In this document: in pieces, positions 1 to 6,361 of the stretch
How the letters are laid out: the number at the start of each line of letters is the position of its first letter
Numbering within the stretch: position 1 is the stretch's first letter
DNA from: DATJSJ01 sp035504175
GTDB lineage: Bacteria; Pseudomonadota; Alphaproteobacteria; Acetobacterales; Acetobacteraceae
DNA length: 10,450 nt
Reading direction: 5' to 3'
Assembly: GCA_035504175.1 (NCBI GenBank)
Contig: DATJSJ010000213.1
Span: 1 to 10,450 of the forward strand
The notes under the pieces: model-generated
What the model was told of the DNA's origin: nothing
What the model saw: only the letters and a program-made list of their open reading frames with translations
Databases searched by the model: none
Translations under genes and position numbers: made by a program

Positions 1-1
1 C

Positions 2-586
2 ACCGCTGATATCTTCGCCGCCGGCTTCATCGATAATGGTATCGGCAAAGTAATATGCACCGACGGCAACATGGCCGCGGCTGGCGGCAATAACTGGAGT
101 TGGGACGCAGTGAGGGTCTACAATCCGGACTTTCGGCTCGATGCCAAGTTGAAGCCCGACATTGCCGCTGGCAAACTGTCCATCCAAGTCGTCGATGCCT
201 TCAATGCGAGCGGTGCGTCCTTGTCGAAAGATGCGACATTGTCTCCGGGGCATGTTGACGATGGCGATACTATATGGGCCGTGGAAGACGGCGCGCTCAC
301 GCACACGATCCGCGACCAGGCGTGGATGAGCCCCGAACTGGAAGTATATCTTGACCGCAGCCCCTCGGGCCTCGCCGATCTGCCGTCAGGCATTATTCTT
401 AGCCTCACCATGCGTCGCGCGCTGCGCGTCAAAGCGAACGAGGGGCGCGTCCTAGAGGATGTCGGCATCGTTCCCGATATCCTCTATCGCATGACGCTGC
501 GCGATGTAATGGAGCAGAACCAAGATCTCTTCGAGTGTGCAGGCAAGGCGTTGGTCGCCGCGGCTGCGGCTCCATTGCAGGGATAA
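2..586 (+). CDS. S41-family peptidase, C-terminal part (5' end outside window)
   Basis: The frame is open from the window edge to a TAA at 584-586, giving 194 residues with no start in view. The ATG at 71 lies inside the protein fold and should not be taken as the start. The first residues, TADIFAAGFIDNGIG, followed by a Gly/Ala-rich stretch and NNW, resemble the conserved block of S41 (tail-specific/C-terminal processing) peptidases just after the catalytic serine. That serine would lie immediately upstream, outside the window. Near the end, RRALRV, then G..LEDVGIVPD and LRDVMEQNQDLF, match the usual S41 tail. In this family such proteins cut substrates near their C-termini, but the substrate here is unknown. 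Codons such as ATA, GTA, TTA and CTT occur here and are rare in the neighbouring genes, which suggests a different origin. It converges with guaA across 385 bases. Confidence 0.75.
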   Translation, partial: TADIFAAGFIDNGIGKVICTDGNMAAAGGNNWSWDAVRVYNPDFRLDAKLKPDIAAGKLSIQVVDAFNASGASLSKDATLSPGHVDDGDTIWAVEDGALTHTIRDQAWMSPELEVYLDRSPSGLADLPSGIILSLTMRRALRVKANEGRVLEDVGIVPDILYRMTLRDVMEQNQDLFECAGKALVAAAAAPLQG

Positions 587-971
587 CTGACAGTTCTGGA
601 GATCGAACCGCACTGAGTCATCCCGGAGTAATCGACGAATGCGCGCCCACGTGATGTCGCCTTACCTTTCTTCTGACTGCCTTGACAATCGTCTCGCCGC
701 AGGATGACAGACGCGCACCCTGCAGGATCTGATGAAGGGCTCGGACGCATTGATTAGCTTTCCCGGCGCTGCGACCCGCCTTTTTGCACCCTATTCTACG
801 CTGTAGCCCTCTCGCCCTTTGATATGGCTTTACAGCATTCTGGGAGTGAGCGCAGATTGGTCCCGCAGTTCAGAGAGGAAAAGGGCTTAGCTCGGCGGAA
901 GTGACATACCAGCGAACGGCATGCGAGGCGCAAATCACCGCCGAACCTACGCTGTTGCTACCGTTTGCCCC
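587..971. other. Gene-free interval between S41 peptidase gene and guaA
   Basis: This 385-base stretch separates two convergent genes, and I see no credible coding region on either strand. Frames are short, lack a ribosome binding site and show no recognisable motif. Its GC content is visibly lower than that of the genes to the right; for example, 781-840 is about half A+T. It holds a weak GGCG/CGCC stem followed by five T (765-785) that could end plus-strand transcription. It also holds an imperfect hairpin formed by CTGTA...TACAG (801-835) and, at 841-850, TGGGAGTGAG, the inverted copy of the last bases of guaA. No strong intrinsic terminator for guaA is visible. The composition would suit a decayed or acquired segment, but no transposase or integrase remnant could be read. 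Confidence 0.5.
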
Positions 972-2534
972 TCACTCCCACTCGATCGTCCCCGGCGGCT
1001 TGCTGGTGATGTCGTACGTGACGCGATTGATCCCGCGCACCTCATTGACGATCCGCCCGGCGACGCGCGTCAGGAACGCCATGTCGAACGGGTACACGTC
1101 CGCCGTCATGCCGTCCGTGCTGGTCACCGCGCGCAGCGCACAGGCCTGGTCGTAGCTGCGGCCGTCACCCATCACGCCGACCGTGCGCACCGGCAGCAGC
1201 ACCGCGAAGGCCTGCCAGATCGCGTCGTACAGCCCGGCCGCCCGGATCTCCTCGAGGAAGATCGCATCCGCCCGGCGCAGCAGCGCGAGCGCCTCGCGCG
1301 TCACCGCGCCGGGGATGCGGATCGCCAGGCCCGGCCCGGGGAACGGGTGCCGCCCGACCATCGCCTCCGGCATGCCGAGCGCGCGGCCGAGCGCGCGCAC
1401 CTCGTCCTTGAACAGCTCGCGCAGCGGCTCGACCAGACGCATGCGCATCCGCTCCGGCAGGCCGCCGACATTGTGGTGCGACTTGATCGTCATCGCATTG
1501 CCGCCATGCAGGCTGACGCTCTCGATAACGTCCGGATACAGCGTGCCCTGCGCCAGGAAATCGGCGCCGCCCAGGCGCTGCGCCTCCTCGTCGAACACGT
1601 CGATGAACAGCCGTCCGATCGTCTTGCGCTTGGCCTCGGGGTCGGTAATGCCGTCCAGCGCATCGAGAAACAGCGCCGACGCGTCGCGATGCACCAGACG
1701 GATGTTGAAGCGGTCGCGGAACGTGCGCACCACCTGCTCCGCCTCGCCCTCGCGCAGCAGCCCGTGATCGACGAAGATGCAGGTCAGCTGGTCGCCGATC
1801 GCCTCGTGGATCAGCACCGCCGCGACCGCGGAATCAACGCCGCCGGAGAGGCCGCAGATCACCCGCCCGGCGCCCGCCCGCGCCCGGATACGCTCGATTT
1901 CGATCTCGCGGAAATTCGCCATCGTCCATTCGCCGCGGCAGCCGGCGACACGATGCGTGAAGTTGCGCAGCAGCGCCCCACCATGCGGCGTGTGCATCAC
2001 CTCGGGGTGGAACTGCACGCCGTAGAAGCGGCGTGCATCATCGGCGATCGCGGCGAACGGCGCGCCCTCGGTCACGGCCACGGCGCGGAAGCCGGGCGGC
2101 AGGCGGGTCACCACGTCGCCATGGCTCATCCAGACCTGCTCGCGCGCGCCGCGCGCCCAGACGCCGTGGAACAGCGCGCAATCCTGCACGACGTCGACGA
2201 AGGCGCGGCCGAACTCGCGATGCGTGCCGGGCAGCACCTCGCCGCCCAATTGCGCGCACATCGTTTGCTCGCCGTAGCAGATGCCGAGCACCGGCACGCC
2301 CGCCTCGAACACCGCCTGCGGCGCGCGCGGGCTCTCGCCCTCGGTGACGCTTGCGGGCCCGCCGGAGAGGATGATGCCGCGCGGTGCGAAGGCGGCGATC
2401 CGGGCGGGATCGGCGCCATGCGGCCAGATCTCGCAGTAGACGCCGCTCTCGCGCAGGCGCCGAGCGATGAGCTGCGTGACCTGGCTGCCGAAATCCAGGA
2501 TCAGGATGCGGTCGTCATGCGGCTCGGCCGCCAT
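972..2534 (-). CDS. guaA: GMP synthase (glutamine-hydrolysing)
   Basis: It converts XMP to GMP using ATP and the amide nitrogen of glutamine, the last step of de novo GMP synthesis, in the cytoplasm. The protein has 520 residues, the usual length for the single-chain enzyme. The N-terminal class I glutamine amidotransferase domain (about 8-195) carries LSGGPASV, the nucleophile Cys86 in GICYGEQ, and His176/Glu178 in VQFHPEV. The ATP-pyrophosphatase domain follows, with its P-loop in GLSGGVDSAV (SGGVDS about 230-235). The C-terminal dimerisation domain ends in the family signature DITSKPPGTIEWE. The ATG start is supported by GGAAGGA seven bases upstream. It is the last gene of the minus-strand block and lies 268 bases from the DUF4239 gene, so it may have its own promoter. 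guaB, the preceding enzyme step, is about 3.8 kb upstream in the same orientation. Confidence 0.97.
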   Translation of the reverse strand: MAAEPHDDRILILDFGSQVTQLIARRLRESGVYCEIWPHGADPARIAAFAPRGIILSGGPASVTEGESPRAPQAVFEAGVPVLGICYGEQTMCAQLGGEVLPGTHREFGRAFVDVVQDCALFHGVWARGAREQVWMSHGDVVTRLPPGFRAVAVTEGAPFAAIADDARRFYGVQFHPEVMHTPHGGALLRNFTHRVAGCRGEWTMANFREIEIERIRARAGAGRVICGLSGGVDSAVAAVLIHEAIGDQLTCIFVDHGLLREGEAEQVVRTFRDRFNIRLVHRDASALFLDALDGITDPEAKRKTIGRLFIDVFDEEAQRLGGADFLAQGTLYPDVIESVSLHGGNAMTIKSHHNVGGLPERMRMRLVEPLRELFKDEVRALGRALGMPEAMVGRHPFPGPGLAIRIPGAVTREALALLRRADAIFLEEIRAAGLYDAIWQAFAVLLPVRTVGVMGDGRSYDQACALRAVTSTDGMTADVYPFDMAFLTRVAGRIVNEVRGINRVTYDITSKPPGTIEWE

Positions 2535-2541
2535 CGTCGGA

Positions 2542-2548
2542 TCCTTCC
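2542..2548 (-). promoter_or_regulatory. Ribosome binding site of guaA
   Basis: On the minus strand GGAAGGA lies seven bases before the guaA ATG, a near-ideal Shine-Dalgarno match. It fixes the start at 2534. Confidence 0.7.
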
Positions 2549-2802
2549 ATGCACGCGGACACCAATGCGCCCCCGAGTCGGCCTGCGCCCGCCGGGCAAG
2601 CGGCCGCCCCTACGCAGGAAACTCGACGCGACAGCGCAGCCCTCCCGGCAATCTCGCCAGCTCGGCGCGCCGCGGCATGCAGCGTCGACGCAAGTTGCGA
2701 CAGCGGCGCGGCGCCCCCGACCGGGATCGCTGCGTCCGGGCGTGGCGATTCCCGTCGAGCACAACGATCTCAATCGGTGATCGCATCTCCGGCGATCCCA
2801 GT
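2549..2802. other. Interval upstream of guaA, no gene
   Basis: Together with the guaA ribosome binding site this fills the 268-base gap between the DUF4239 stop and guaA. The open frames here are by-products of the high GC content. I see no strong -35/-10 pair. An 11-base odd palindrome, CGCAAGTTGCG (2689-2699), is the only small symmetrical site that stands out. A promoter or leader for guaA is plausible given the length but cannot be pinned down from sequence alone. No purine riboswitch core could be recognised by eye. Confidence 0.35.
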
Positions 2803-3603
2803 CTATGGCGCGGCCACCATCTGCCGCAGGACCTGGTCGAACGGCGCGGTGGAGACGCGGAATTCGCCCCGGAACGGGTTGCTCAGCGCCAGGATGAGCA
2901 GCAGCACCAGGCCGCCCGAGGCAGCGAGAATCGCCGACAGCGCCAGATGCATGCGCAGGCTTGCCACGCCCAGCAGCGAGCCGCACAGGATGGTCAGCCC
3001 GCCGCCCAGGATCACCACCGCCCAGACGATGCCGGGCACGTTGCCGCGCGCCGCCAACAGCCGCACCTGCCGGGCATCGCGCAGCCGCTGCACCGACTGC
3101 AGCAGCGCGGCGTCGAGGTTCATCTCCGCCAGGCTGGCCGGATGCAGCGCCAGTGCTTCTCGCCCGAGGCGCCGCAAGGCATCACTGCCGGCATCGATCT
3201 CGCGCCCCTGCGCCTGCGCGGGCCACTCCACGGTGACCACGGCGCGCAGATAGTCGGCGACCTCGGTGCGCATCGCCAAGCCGGACGTCCCGAACCCGGC
3301 GAGGACGTCGGCCACGTCCTGCGCCGCGGCGGCCTCGGCATAGGCCGCGGCCTCCGCCTTGTCGAACCCCTCCCAGCTCAGCGTCGCGATGAAGGCGAGC
3401 AGCACGGCGTAGGTGACGCCGACGACGGAGAACATCGCCGCGGCCGCGTCATTGTGCCGGCGCCGGAACTCGACGCCGAGCAGCCGGCGGGCGAGCAGTT
3501 CGGTCACCACCGCGCCGAGCACCGCCCCGCCGATCAGCAGCAACGCCGCCGACCAGACCGGCCAGTCGTAGACCATGTCGGGATGCATCGCGAAGTGCAT
3601 CAT
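2803..3603 (-). CDS. DUF4239 (bestrophin-like domain) membrane protein
   Basis: This is a predicted inner-membrane protein of 266 residues and unknown function. The DUF4239 layout is visible: two N-terminal hydrophobic segments (about 15-37 and 56-77), a soluble central stretch rich in Ala, Arg and Glu (about 80-185), and two C-terminal hydrophobic segments (about 190-212 and 220-242). Family-like landmarks include HND at 50-52, FSVVGVTYAVLLAF, an EWP at 126-128, and a closing NPFRGEFRVSTAPF. Some members are annotated as bestrophin-like by fold, but ion-channel activity has not been shown to my knowledge and I do not claim it. Two adjacent ATGs exist (3603 and 3600), neither with a clear Shine-Dalgarno site, so the start is uncertain by a few residues; an ATG at residue 6 is also possible. 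It lies 139 bases from the GNAT gene and 268 from guaA. Confidence 0.8.
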   Translation of the reverse strand: MMHFAMHPDMVYDWPVWSAALLLIGGAVLGAVVTELLARRLLGVEFRRRHNDAAAAMFSVVGVTYAVLLAFIATLSWEGFDKAEAAAYAEAAAAQDVADVLAGFGTSGLAMRTEVADYLRAVVTVEWPAQAQGREIDAGSDALRRLGREALALHPASLAEMNLDAALLQSVQRLRDARQVRLLAARGNVPGIVWAVVILGGGLTILCGSLLGVASLRMHLALSAILAASGGLVLLLILALSNPFRGEFRVSTAPFDQVLRQMVAAP

Positions 3604-3742
3604 GTCGCGTCATGCGCGGCCGACGGCCGTCCGGTTACGCCGCCGCGGCATCGGCGCCGTCGCCGGGCGCCGCCGGCCGAGCGGGTGAATGTCCGAGCAT
3701 GATCCACGCCGTCGGTCATTCCACCTCGGGCGCGATTCGCGT

Positions 3743-4294
3743 CTACCCCGCGGGCGAGGCCGCCAGCAGCTTCTCGATCGGATCCCAGATATAGGCTGTC
3801 TGTGCCAGCGCGTGCCCGGCGACGCGCACCGTGCCCTCGGCGGCCGCCTTGCCACCCAGACGCAGGTAGAACCAGCGGCTTGGATTCTCGCTCAGCACCC
3901 AGAGGAAGGCCGACCGGCAGCCACCCGCCGCCAGATGCCCGGCCGCGGCCCGCATCAGCCGCCGTCCCAGCCCCCGCTCGCGCCAGTCATCCAGCACGTA
4001 CAGCGTCTCGATCTCGCCCTCGCCCAGCCCGCCGATGCGCGCCCGCCCGGCGGTGGTGAAGCCGACGACCCGTGAGCCCACCCCGCCGGGCAGATCGAGG
4101 CCGGACGCGGTCGCCACATACACCCCGGCACCCGCCCGGATCGCCGCATCGTAATGCGCCGCCTGCCGCGTCACCGAGAGGGAGGACAGGTACGCGTCCG
4201 GCAGGATGCCGGGATAGGTGCTGCGCCAGGCCGCCACGTGCACCGCGCCGATCGCCGGCGCATCCGCCGGGCGGGCGCGCCGCAGGCTGATCAT
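3743..4294 (-). CDS. GNAT-family N-acetyltransferase
   Basis: This is a 183-residue protein of the Gcn5-related family, which transfers an acetyl group from acetyl-CoA to an amine. The N-terminus ISLRRARPADAPAIGAVHVAAWRSTY is typical of these enzymes (motif C region). The acetyl-CoA pyrophosphate-binding motif A is at about 95-115: IETLYVLDDW followed by RERGLG (R105 to G110), fitting R/Q-x-x-G-x-G/A. Motif B appears as ENPSRWFYLRLGG (about 136-148). The substrate cannot be told from sequence; small-molecule and protein acetylation are both possible. Its ATG overlaps the rsmB stop in an ATGA (4291-4294), so the two are probably translationally coupled. That pairing might hint at a ribosome- or rRNA-related target, but this is only a guess from position. 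Confidence 0.88.
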   Translation of the reverse strand: MISLRRARPADAPAIGAVHVAAWRSTYPGILPDAYLSSLSVTRQAAHYDAAIRAGAGVYVATASGLDLPGGVGSRVVGFTTAGRARIGGLGEGEIETLYVLDDWRERGLGRRLMRAAAGHLAAGGCRSAFLWVLSENPSRWFYLRLGGKAAAEGTVRVAGHALAQTAYIWDPIEKLLAASPAG

Positions 4295-5595
4295 GTCGCC
4301 GCCCCGCGCCGCTCAAGGACCGCGGCGAAGAACCCGTCCGTTCCGTGCCGCCGCGGCGTCAGCATCAGGTGATCACCCTCGCACGGCACCGGGCCGGGCA
4401 GCGCCCAGGCCTGCGCCAGCGGCACCACGGCAAATTCGGGACGACGGGACAGGAATGCCGCCACCTGCTCCTCGTTTTCCTCCGCCAGCAACGAGCAGGT
4501 AGCGTACACCAAGCGGCCGCCGGGCCGAAGCAGCCGGGCGGCATCGTCGAGGATGCGCGCCTGCTTCGGCCGCAGCTCCGCCAGGTCATTCTCGGACAGC
4601 CGCAGCCGCGCATCCGGATTGCGCCGCCAGGTGCCGGTGCCGGTGCAGGGCGCATCGACCAGCACCCGGTCGAAGCCGCCGGCGCGGCGCTTGCCCCATT
4701 TGTCGCCAGGCATGAGCAGATGCCGTTCGACATTGTGCACGCCGGCGCGGCGCAGCCGGCGCACCGCCCCCTCGAGCCGCGGCGCCGAGACGTCGCAGGC
4801 GACGATGTGGCCGCGATTGCGCATCGCCATGGCGAGCGCGAGGGTCTTGCCGCCGGCCCCGGCACAGTAATCCACGACGCGCATCTCCGGCGCGGCGCCG
4901 AGCAGCGCGGCCACGACCTGGCTGCCCTCGTCCTGGATCTCCACCAGGCCGGCGCGGAAGGCGGCGCCCGCGGTCACCGGTCGCCGTCCTGCGACCCGCA
5001 GCCCCCAGGGCGAGATCGGCATCGGCGCCGCCGCGATCCCTTCCGTCGCCAGCGCCGCCTGCGCCTCCTCGCGGCCGCCGCGCAGCAGGTTCACCCGCAG
5101 GTCGAGCGGCGCCGGTTCGGCCATCGCTGCCAATTCCGCCGCCAGCGCCGGCCCGAACCGTGCGGCGAGACGCGGCAGGATCCAGTCCGGCACCTCGAGC
5201 CGCACCGCCTCCGGCATCTCCGGGTGATCGAGCGTGTGCCCTTCCAGGGCCGCCAGGACACGCCGCTCGCCGGCATCGAGCGGCGGCGGCGCGAACCGGC
5301 CGCCGGAGCAGCTTTGCGCGATGCCCTCGGCCGACCAGCCGTCCAGCGCCAGGGAGGCCGCGGTCAGCAGCCGCGGCTCGGGTGTTGCACCGCTGCGCGC
5401 CAGCCACCATTCCAGCCGGCGCCACGCCCGCAGCACGCCCCAGGCGCGGTCGGACACGGCACGACGATCGCCGGAGCCGATGAAGCGCCGGGCCCGGAAG
5501 AAATCATTGGCAACCGCGTCAGCCGGCCGGGTCGGACTGGCCGTGACCGCCGCCACCAGCTCGATCGCCGCCGCGAGGCGCGCCGCCGGGGTCAT
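4291..5595 (-). CDS. rsmB: RsmB-type 16S rRNA (cytosine-C5)-methyltransferase
   Basis: It is predicted to methylate a cytosine of 16S rRNA (C967 in E. coli numbering) with S-adenosylmethionine. At 434 residues it matches RsmB (E. coli about 429). The N-terminal third (about 1-150) is the helical NusB-like region, though diverged. The catalytic domain shows the SAM-binding motif VVDYCAGAGGKTLALA (about 240-255), DAPCTGTGTWRRNPD (motif IV, Cys317) and LVYATCSLLAEENEEQV (motif VI, Cys367). Two cysteines of this kind are characteristic of RNA m5C methyltransferases: the TCS cysteine attacks the base and the PC cysteine helps release it. The ATG is preceded by GGGAGG six bases upstream. It follows the HAD gene by 60 bases and overlaps the GNAT gene by four. 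RsmB-family paralogues such as RsmF or YebU-like enzymes are less likely because the N-terminal region fits RsmB. Confidence 0.88.
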   Translation of the reverse strand: MTPAARLAAAIELVAAVTASPTRPADAVANDFFRARRFIGSGDRRAVSDRAWGVLRAWRRLEWWLARSGATPEPRLLTAASLALDGWSAEGIAQSCSGGRFAPPPLDAGERRVLAALEGHTLDHPEMPEAVRLEVPDWILPRLAARFGPALAAELAAMAEPAPLDLRVNLLRGGREEAQAALATEGIAAAPMPISPWGLRVAGRRPVTAGAAFRAGLVEIQDEGSQVVAALLGAAPEMRVVDYCAGAGGKTLALAMAMRNRGHIVACDVSAPRLEGAVRRLRRAGVHNVERHLLMPGDKWGKRRAGGFDRVLVDAPCTGTGTWRRNPDARLRLSENDLAELRPKQARILDDAARLLRPGGRLVYATCSLLAEENEEQVAAFLSRRPEFAVVPLAQAWALPGPVPCEGDHLMLTPRRHGTDGFFAAVLERRGAAT

Positions 5596-5655
5596 GCCGC
5601 CCCTCCCGGATTGGCCGGCGATGCGGCATGCGAAGCGGGTCCGGCCGGAGAGGCG

Positions 5656-6357
5656 TCAGGCATCGGCCTCGCGGGCCAGCAGCGCCGGCAGGGCGTCGAG
5701 GCCGGCGATCTCCGGCACGCGGCCGCGCAGCCCGTACTCGTCCGGCGCGCCGGTGCGGTTGACCCGGATCGCACGCAGCCCGGCCTGCGCGGCGCCGAAC
5801 ACGTCCCACGGATTGCTGGACAGGAAGGCGATGCCGCCGCCCGCGCCGAACCGCCCCTTGACGAGCGCATACAGGCTCGGGTCGGGCTTGAAGGTGCCGA
5901 CCAGCTCCGCGCTCAGCACGGCATCCAGCAGCGGCGCGAGCCGGGCCGCCGCGATGGCGGCCTTGGTCATCGCGGGCTCGCCGTTGGTCAGGATGACGCG
6001 GGCGATCCCCCGCTCGCGCAGCGCCGCCAGCGCCGGCGCGACCTCCGGATAGGCCGGCAGCGCGCGGTAGGCCTGCATGATCTCGTCGAGCAGCGCCGCG
6101 TCGGCGAGCCCGTGCCGCGCCGCCGCGACCTCCAGCGCCTCGCGCGTCAGCCGCCAGAAATCCCGGTGCGCGGCTGCACCGGCCAGGCTGCGCACCCAGG
6201 CATATTCGAGCTGCTTGACCCGCCAGTCGCGCGTGATCTCGGCCCAGGCCGGGCCGATCCGGTCGCGGAAGCCGTGCAGCGCCGCGTCGAGGTTGAAGAT
6301 CGTGCCATAGGCATCGAACACCGCGGCGCGGACCATGATCTTGCCGGTCGGCTCCAT
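5656..6357 (-). CDS. Haloacid dehalogenase, type II (HAD superfamily)
   Basis: This 233-residue HAD hydrolase resembles L-2-haloacid dehalogenases, which turn 2-haloalkanoates into 2-hydroxy acids through an aspartyl ester. The catalytic set can be traced: nucleophile Asp15 in FDAYGTIF with Thr19, Arg46 in WRVKQLEYAW (the halide/carboxylate arginine, 31 residues after Asp15 as in L-DEX), Thr124 in LTNGEP (Ser in L-DEX), Lys157 and Tyr163 in FKPDPSLY, and Ser180/Asn182/Asp185 in SSNPWD. The WRxKQLEY block and SSNxWD separate this group from ordinary HAD phosphatases. The ATG at 6357 is chosen because AGGA lies eight bases upstream, inside the guaB end; Met8 is an alternative. Only four bases separate it from guaB, so it is likely co-transcribed. 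The physiological substrate is unknown, since many genome-encoded members have no proven dehalogenase role. Confidence 0.88.
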   Translation of the reverse strand: MEPTGKIMVRAAVFDAYGTIFNLDAALHGFRDRIGPAWAEITRDWRVKQLEYAWVRSLAGAAAHRDFWRLTREALEVAAARHGLADAALLDEIMQAYRALPAYPEVAPALAALRERGIARVILTNGEPAMTKAAIAAARLAPLLDAVLSAELVGTFKPDPSLYALVKGRFGAGGGIAFLSSNPWDVFGAAQAGLRAIRVNRTGAPDEYGLRGRVPEIAGLDALPALLAREADA

Positions 6358-6361
6358 GCCG

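Noticed and set aside
704..754. Short plus-strand frame from ATG 704 in the gap before guaA
   Set aside because: It is only 17 codons long, with no ribosome binding site and no recognisable sequence. It could not be tied to a transposase or integrase remnant.
765..785. Possible intrinsic terminator (GGCG/CGCC stem plus five T) after the S41 gene
   Set aside because: The stem has only four base pairs with an eight-base loop and lies about 180 bases past the stop codon, too weak to list as a terminator.
921..2780. Long plus-strand open frame of about 619 codons opposite guaA
   Set aside because: It is antisense to a gene with all catalytic motifs. Its translation is dominated by Arg, Ala, His, Asp and Gln with no domain-like pattern, as expected for the mirror frame of a GC-rich gene.
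3653..3671. Paired GGCGCC sites between the GNAT and DUF4239 genes as a terminator
   Set aside because: The hairpin is GC-rich but no T-run follows on the minus strand, and such dyads are common in DNA of this composition.
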